From Planctomycetota bacterium (lineage in GTDB: Bacteria; Planctomycetota; Phycisphaerae; Phycisphaerales; Phycisphaeraceae): 64,000 nt of DNA. The DNA is taken from NCBI GenBank assembly GCA_021413865.1, contig JAIOPN010000006.1, forward strand, positions 105,409 through 169,408, in the 5' to 3' direction. Below, piece after piece: positions 58,812 to 64,000 of this stretch; position 1 is the first letter of the stretch, and the number at the start of each line of letters is the position of its first letter. Below the pieces are notes generated by a model. It was not told the DNA's origin. It did no database searches and saw only the letters and a list, made by a program, of their open reading frames with translations. A program made the position numbers and the translations under genes.

Positions 58812-60899
58812 TCACGGATCGGGCTTGGCGGGCATCTCATGCTCCGGCTCGGGTTCACCCAGGTTGTGGTGATCCACGACCGAGCCGTCATCCAGCGGGT
58901 TGCGGCTGATCGTGGGCAGGTCACGGAAGAGCCGGATGAGGTCCCGCGCGCCGCCCCAGGTGAACCAGATGGTGGTGACGACCCCGATCAGCAGGGGCAT
59001 CAGGATGGCGTTGATATACCAGTAGGTGGACCAGACGCTCAGTGGCCAGGGGCGGAGGAGATACCAGAGCGTCATGACGACGAAGACGGCGAACCAGAAC
59101 ATGCTCCAGACAAAGACGCTGCCGGAGATGATCTTGTCCCCGGTGGTGAACTCGCGGTCGAACCCCATGAGCGAGCTCCACGTCCACTTCCGCCGGTTGC
59201 TCGCGGGGGAGAGGCCGTCGATGGCGTATTTCCCGCGGTGGAGCATGCGGTCGAGGTTGAAATCCTCCTTGTGCGTCAGCAGCGAGACGGCGACGTACAC
59301 GGTGGTGGCCAGCACCATCGAGAAGAGGAAAATGAACTGGCCGTTGATCGGGAACTTGTCGGCGTGGGCCGCCAGGTAATCCAGGGCGCTCTCCAGGAGA
59401 CCGCCGGCGGCTCCCGGTCCGCGTAGGTTCTCGATCCATCGGATGAGCGACGCATCCAGGCTTTTCCAGCCCTGCTCGATGATGATCCCCCCGACGCCCA
59501 TCACGGAGCCGGTGATCATCCCCGCCCAGGCGGCCGGTGTTGTTCCTTTTTTCCAGTAAAGCCCGCCCAGGATCACGCAGCCCGCGCCACCCAGAAAGAT
59601 CGCGCCGGTGATGGCGAAGAACATCACGATGTAGGTCGTCTGGTTGAACAGCAGGCTGAAGAAGAAGGCGAAGACCGCCACGCCCGTGATGGCCCAGCGG
59701 AGCAGGCGGATGTGCCGCCGCGGGGTCATGGGTTGTTTCTGGAAGGGGACGATCACGTCCTGAACCAGGATGCTCCCCCACGAGTGCAGGTACGAGCCGT
59801 CCACCGCGATCATGGCGAAGAACATGATCGCGGCGAACGCCCCCTTGATCCCGACGGGCAGCAGGTGCGCCAGCGCGACGGGGACGAGCATCTGCGAGCG
59901 GATCTGCGCGCTGTCGATCGCCTTGAGCTGTTCGTGCACCAGGCCCGCGTCCCGGGCGAAGTCGGGGTGCGTCATGTAGGTGAAGGCGCAGACTCCCAGC
60001 AGCGTGGTCATGACGGAGCGGGCGTAGCCGCGCCAGCCGCCCAGGATGTTGCCCATCTTGGCCTCGTGCGGGCTGGCCGCCGAAGAGCGGAAGGCGTGCC
60101 CGCCCTGCCAGGCCATCTGGGTGTAGAGCATGCCCACGATGCCGATGGCGACGTACCAGCCGTTGAAGTCCTCCGCCTCGGCCGTGTCAAAGGGGTTGAG
60201 CATCGACTGGCCCCTGGGGACGTTCGACATGGCCTGCGCGATCTGCGACCAACTGAACAGCCAGAGCAGCGCGACCGCCACGACGACATACAACACGCCC
60301 GAGAGAAGCCCCTCAATCGCGTCGCTGACCATGATGGTGAGCTGCCCGCCCGTCAGCGTGAGGAAGAGGGCGAACCCGAGGAAAAGGAACATCAGGACCG
60401 CGAAGGTCGGCACGCTATGGCCGAGCACGGAAAGCACCTGGGGCATGCCGCAGTAGTTGACGAAGAACCGCGCCCCGACCGCCGGGAAGATGCCGTAGTT
60501 CACGACGCCCGAGACGAAGGCCACGATGCCGGCGAAGACGCGGAAGCTACGGCTGTAGCGGACCTCGAAAAACTGTGAGAGCGTCATCGCCCGGGTTTCA
60601 CGGTAGCGGTATACGACGAAACCCGTCAGGGTGATGAGCAGGCCGGCGGGGACGCTGAGCGTCTGCCACCAGCTGATGGCGAAGCCCGCCTTGTAGAGGT
60701 ACTCGAAGGTGGCCACGGCGCTGATCGCGCCGAAGGCCGCCTCGCCGGACGCGGTGCAGACCAGGTAGCGCCCGGCGCAGCGGCTGGCGCTCATGAAGTC
60801 CGCCACGCTCTTCGAGTAGCGGCGCGTGCGCCACGACACCACGAGCACGACCACGAAGGGGATCAGGACGATGGCGTAGTCAATCCAGTGGAGCGTCAC
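58812..60899 (-). CDS. Sodium:solute symporter family transporter
   Basis: The 695-residue protein has about 14-15 membrane helices and the SSS opening (HWIDYAIVLIPFVVVLVVSW; YSKSVADFMSASRCAGRYLV; ASGEAAFGAISAVATFEYLY). It lacks a C-terminal kinase. It is longer than sugar- or sialic-acid-type members (~500), with an extended hydrophilic segment around 500-590. It probably imports the oligosaccharide or sugar acid released by the neighbouring enzymes. GTG 60899 overlaps the DUF4838 stop (GTGA), so the two are translationally coupled. Confidence 0.85.
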   Translation of the reverse strand: MTLHWIDYAIVLIPFVVVLVVSWRTRRYSKSVADFMSASRCAGRYLVCTASGEAAFGAISAVATFEYLYKAGFAISWWQTLSVPAGLLITLTGFVVYRYRETRAMTLSQFFEVRYSRSFRVFAGIVAFVSGVVNYGIFPAVGARFFVNYCGMPQVLSVLGHSVPTFAVLMFLFLGFALFLTLTGGQLTIMVSDAIEGLLSGVLYVVVAVALLWLFSWSQIAQAMSNVPRGQSMLNPFDTAEAEDFNGWYVAIGIVGMLYTQMAWQGGHAFRSSAASPHEAKMGNILGGWRGYARSVMTTLLGVCAFTYMTHPDFARDAGLVHEQLKAIDSAQIRSQMLVPVALAHLLPVGIKGAFAAIMFFAMIAVDGSYLHSWGSILVQDVIVPFQKQPMTPRRHIRLLRWAITGVAVFAFFFSLLFNQTTYIVMFFAITGAIFLGGAGCVILGGLYWKKGTTPAAWAGMITGSVMGVGGIIIEQGWKSLDASLIRWIENLRGPGAAGGLLESALDYLAAHADKFPINGQFIFLFSMVLATTVYVAVSLLTHKEDFNLDRMLHRGKYAIDGLSPASNRRKWTWSSLMGFDREFTTGDKIISGSVFVWSMFWFAVFVVMTLWYLLRPWPLSVWSTYWYINAILMPLLIGVVTTIWFTWGGARDLIRLFRDLPTISRNPLDDGSVVDHHNLGEPEPEHEMPAKPDP

Positions 60900-63550
60900 A
60901 TCTCATACTCATATTCGATGGCGATCTCCTCGCCGGGCTTGAGCGTGCGGGTGGGGGACCAGAACTCCAGCGTCAGTTGCCGCAGGGCGTAATCCACGTT
61001 GACGAAGTAGCGGCCCACTTCCCCCGAAATCACGCGTTGGGTCAGCCGCTCGTGGCTCGCGTCGTCCACGATGCTCCACACGCCCGCGGGGCGGTCATCG
61101 CCTTCAAGGAAACGGTCTGCGGCTGGTGTCTGGGCGTTGGCGGGCCTGGGCAAATCCACCGGGCGGTCTTTGCCCGCCGCGTCGCGCACGACCAGGCGCG
61201 TTGATTCGGGGTGCGTCATGTCAAAGACGGGATGGACCCGCAGCGTCGCCTCGCGCGGTTGGTCGGAGGCGTTGCGGATCGAGTCGCGGAAGCGGACGAC
61301 CGAGCCGCCCGCCAGCGTGACCCGCCGTTCCAGTTCCAGGCCGTTACCGAGCCTTGCCTTCATGACGACATGGTCCCCATCGCTCTGGATGACTTCGAAG
61401 GGTGTGGACCAGCCGGCGGACCGCCACGAGCGCTGGCTGTAGATATCGCTGCCGCTGTCCTCAACGAGGGAGTAACCCTTGGGGTGGTTCCCCTTGAGCC
61501 AGTCCCGCCCCGTGCGGCGGTTGATGAGCGCGTGGATCCGCCCGCCGAAGCCCGGGATGCACTCGACCTCGGCGTCGCGGTTGTGCAAGCGATGGATCAC
61601 CAACTCGCCCGGCGAGGCCATCCGCGGGAGGATGATCGGGTTGGGCTTGCCATCAAGGATGTGAACGTCGTTGATCCGTTTGATCGGCATCCCCTCCTGG
61701 TGGTGGGTGATCTTCTCGATCGCCACGACATCCCAGAACTCGCGCCACGCATCGACACCCGCCGGCGGCCCGGCGCTCCAGACCAGCCGGTCGCCGTGCC
61801 GCTCGTAGATAGGTCGCTCAAAGAGTGTCAGGTAGATCGCGCCCATGTGCGCCAGGCGCACGCGGCGCATCCGCACGGGGTCGTTGCTGACGGCCGAGCG
61901 TGCCCGACCGAACAGGGCGTGTGCTTTATTGAGGAAGTCTTTTTCCAGGTAGATGCCGGGATTGATCGCCGGTGACAGGCCGCACTGGAGGTGCGCCCCC
62001 CGGCCCTCTTTGAACGGCCGGTGCACCAGGTCGATGTATTGCCGCAGGTAGGGCGCCGCAGCCCCGTAGTAGGCCGGCAGGAACTCGTCGATGGAGCGAT
62101 CGGTGTCGGTGTCGGGGTCCCACAGCGCCCCGGCCATGATGTAGGTGCGCAGGGCCGCCATCTCACCGCCGGGTGAGAAGTAGTTGGCCTCTTCGTAGAT
62201 GCTCGTGGCCCCGTTTAAGACAAAGGTCTTGATGTTGGGCTGGAGCACGTAGAGATTCGGCCAGGGGCTGAGTGTGTGATAGAAGGGGATGACGTAGTCC
62301 CAGATGCTCACCCGCCTGCAGATGCGCGACCAGCCCCGGAGGTCCGCCATGAAAGCGACGTTCTCCGGGCAGCCGTCGAGGGGGTGGGAGAAGCAGCACT
62401 CCATGCTGCAGAGGCGGACGGTGACGTTCGGGGCGGGGCGGACGTGCAGGGGCGGCTTGCGCGTGTCGAGGTAGGCCAGCGTGTCGATGATCTTGTCGGG
62501 GTGGTCGCGGGCGATGTCTTCCGCGATGGCGTTGACGAAGTGCAGGAGCGGCCCGGCCTGACCGCCTTCTTCTTTCGCCAGCGCGGCGCATTTTTCGCAC
62601 TGGCAGAAGCCCCCGCCCCCGTCGTTCTGCGACACGGAGAAGACCTGGGCATCGGGGTCCTTGGCGATCCACTCCCGCACCGTCGCTTTGGCGATCGCCA
62701 GCACCTCGGGGTTGGTGAGGCAGAGCTGCGTCCGCATCGCCGCCGCCGTCCGCTTGCCGTCGATCAGCGAGTAATACTCCGGGTGCGATGCAAAATATTT
62801 CTCCGGCGGGACCAGTTGGTTGAAGCTGTGAACGCCCGGCTCGTGGTAGCTGACCTTCCCGCCGTGCGCCTCGTCCAGATCGGCGCCGGCGCTGGTCAGG
62901 CGGTTCCGCATGGCGAAGAGCGTGCCGCGGTGCTCGGGGTAGTCCAGCGCGCGGCACATCAGCGGCGGGACGTACCGCCGATCGATGGCGGCGAGCGAGA
63001 TCACGCCGCTGGTGGGCAGACGCGTGCAGTCGGCGGCGAACCAGCGGCAACCCAGGTACTCCTCGAGAAAGACCGACACCGCGTAGAGCACGCCGCGCTG
63101 GTTGCCCGTCAGTTGCAGGTCCGGCCCGTGGGAGCGGATCACCAGGCCCTCCACGCCCAACGCCGCCGACTCCGTTTCGGGAAGTGCATAGGCCCTGCAA
63201 TGACCGATGAAAAAGCCGTGCCGGCCGCCGCGCTGCGACTCGGGCAGGATGGCGAGTTCCCCGCCCGTGATCAGGCGCAGGTGCAGTTGCAGCTCTTGGG
63301 CCGCGGTGCGCTCCGTGGGCGTTGGCTGTTCGGGCAGGAAGATCGCGTGGGTCTCGGGCCTGACATCCCGGCCGGCAAGACGGATCGTGGCCGCGCCGGC
63401 CGACGGCTGATCCGGCGAGAGCACGGCCATCCCCGGCGCGCCCGCCTGGCAGCCGCCGCTGGCTAGGAGGAGCAGCGCCGATAGCCAGATGCAGAGAAGA
63501 TGATTCGCGGGCCGTATCGGGATCGCGCACGAAACAGTTTGAATCGGCAT
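60896..63550 (-). CDS. DUF4838-domain lipoprotein (glycoside-hydrolase-like)
   Basis: The 884-residue protein has a lipoprotein signal ending ASGGC. An N-terminal domain of the GH67/GH20-type alpha-beta kind follows (PTERTAAQELQLHLRLITGG; GNQRGVLYAVSVFLEEYLGC), then the DUF4838 TIM-barrel-like domain (VFSVSQNDGGGGFCQCEKCA; RRVSIWDYVIPFYHTLSPWP), and a C-terminal beta-sandwich (about 680-884). DUF4838 proteins are putative glycosidases of unknown specificity. It is coupled to the symporter gene. Confidence 0.85.
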   Translation of the reverse strand: MPIQTVSCAIPIRPANHLLCIWLSALLLLASGGCQAGAPGMAVLSPDQPSAGAATIRLAGRDVRPETHAIFLPEQPTPTERTAAQELQLHLRLITGGELAILPESQRGGRHGFFIGHCRAYALPETESAALGVEGLVIRSHGPDLQLTGNQRGVLYAVSVFLEEYLGCRWFAADCTRLPTSGVISLAAIDRRYVPPLMCRALDYPEHRGTLFAMRNRLTSAGADLDEAHGGKVSYHEPGVHSFNQLVPPEKYFASHPEYYSLIDGKRTAAAMRTQLCLTNPEVLAIAKATVREWIAKDPDAQVFSVSQNDGGGGFCQCEKCAALAKEEGGQAGPLLHFVNAIAEDIARDHPDKIIDTLAYLDTRKPPLHVRPAPNVTVRLCSMECCFSHPLDGCPENVAFMADLRGWSRICRRVSIWDYVIPFYHTLSPWPNLYVLQPNIKTFVLNGATSIYEEANYFSPGGEMAALRTYIMAGALWDPDTDTDRSIDEFLPAYYGAAAPYLRQYIDLVHRPFKEGRGAHLQCGLSPAINPGIYLEKDFLNKAHALFGRARSAVSNDPVRMRRVRLAHMGAIYLTLFERPIYERHGDRLVWSAGPPAGVDAWREFWDVVAIEKITHHQEGMPIKRINDVHILDGKPNPIILPRMASPGELVIHRLHNRDAEVECIPGFGGRIHALINRRTGRDWLKGNHPKGYSLVEDSGSDIYSQRSWRSAGWSTPFEVIQSDGDHVVMKARLGNGLELERRVTLAGGSVVRFRDSIRNASDQPREATLRVHPVFDMTHPESTRLVVRDAAGKDRPVDLPRPANAQTPAADRFLEGDDRPAGVWSIVDDASHERLTQRVISGEVGRYFVNVDYALRQLTLEFWSPTRTLKPGEEIAIEYEYEM

Positions 63551-63620
63551 CCGACGCCTCCACCGCTTTGACGTGACAGGGGACCGCAGCGATTCAAGAG
63601 CGGGCAGTGTATCCGTATCT

Positions 63621-64000
63621 TCAGGCCGGATGCGGTGTGTTCGTGCCGCGGCTACGGCCCACGACGGCGAAGAGCGGGTCGCTCCGACCCGGGTTCGGGC
63701 TCCGGTCGAGCATCTCGATGTGATCCCAGTTGTCTGCCTGGGCGAGCATGTCCGCCACCAGCCGCAGGTGACCGGCGTCGTCGAGCGACAACCAGGGCAG
63801 GATCGCCTTGGTCGGGAAACAGCGATTGGAAAAGGTGATCACCACCGGTCCGCCGGCGCGGACGACCCGGCCCAGTTCGCGCAGCACCTCGACCGGCCGC
63901 GTGAGGTAGTCGATCGAGACGCAGATCGTCGCGGCGTCGAACACGCTGTCCTCAAACGGCAGCCGCGGGTTGCGGTTGAGGTCCTGCACGACGCGGTGGT
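63621..64000 (-). CDS. Class I SAM-dependent methyltransferase (5' partial)
   Basis: The minus-strand frame is open to the right edge, so the N-terminal part with the SAM motif I is missing. The visible 120 or so residues show VVQDLNRNPRLPFEDSVFDA (motif II region), ATICVSIDYLTRPVEVLREL and VRAGGPVVITFSNRCFPTKA, which match the C-terminal half of a methyltransferase of the type-11 fold. The end at TGA 63621 is certain. The substrate is unknown. Confidence 0.75.
   Translation of the reverse strand, partial: HRVVQDLNRNPRLPFEDSVFDAATICVSIDYLTRPVEVLRELGRVVRAGGPVVITFSNRCFPTKAILPWLSLDDAGHLRLVADMLAQADNWDHIEMLDRSPNPGRSDPLFAVVGRSRGTNTPHPA

Noticed and set aside
1-64000. CRISPR arrays, rRNA genes, insertion sequences or prophage
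   Set aside because: No regularly spaced direct repeats, rRNA signatures, transposase or phage structural genes were seen in the window.

Overview
This is high-GC DNA with short intergenic gaps, and it reads as the chromosome of a planctomycete. A flagellar, Phycisphaerae-like member fits best. Three things point there: a complete FliM gene; a 1,242-residue secreted protein with an N-terminal FEPxEPR-type planctomycete extracellular motif; and repeated PhyH dioxygenase, SGNH hydrolase, BNR-propeller, heparinase-like and DUF4838 genes, a set common in that phylum. The taxonomic call is inference. The window holds one tRNA (Lys, TTT), no rRNA, no CRISPR array and no recognisable transposase.

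Layout. 1-6.4 kb: the end of a TMTC-like membrane/TPR protein, comF, pyrK with an alpha/beta hydrolase, fliM and dsbD. 6.4-14.5 kb: an ArsR/double-SRPBCC operon, ridA, a membrane coiled-coil protein with a possible BRCT-like module, an LpxL-type acyltransferase, a lone receiver domain, and two envelope proteins. 14.6-20.8 kb: a STAS protein behind gyrA, tRNA-Lys, a polytopic membrane protein, a decayed SGNH fragment, an interrupted two-helix gene, then an intact SGNH gene divergent from a GNAT gene. 21.4-29.7 kb: a complete kdp locus on the minus strand (26-residue ORF, kdpF, kdpA, kdpB, kdpC, kdpD, kdpE), followed upstream by a four-helix-bundle membrane protein. A phased GTCAAG-type repeat array occurs upstream of both kdp and that gene, which suggests a shared OmpR/PhoB-family regulator, possibly the local KdpE.

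31-48 kb: an LpxH-like phosphatase, Kelch, YetA/PL26-like and sialidase-like carbohydrate genes, dprA, hisD, a bacterial PH protein with hpt, a PhyH dioxygenase, a cyclopropane synthase paired with a flavoprotein reductase, an isochorismatase-like/creatininase pair, a GT-A-like protein and a TIGR03032 protein. 48-63.6 kb: the giant secreted protein, then a probable carbohydrate locus: PhyH, SGNH, BNR, a second PhyH with an HxG in place of HxD, a heparinase-like lipoprotein, and convergent to these a sodium:solute symporter translationally coupled to a DUF4838 lipoprotein. A methyltransferase runs off the right edge.

Promoters. Several genes carry a TANNNT -10 hexamer only 6-8 bases before the start codon (pyrK, ridA, GNAT, dprA, the sialidase-like gene, hpt), so leaderless transcription is probably common here. 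Three intergenic regions hold paired, inverted, hairpin-forming repeats that resemble REPINs.
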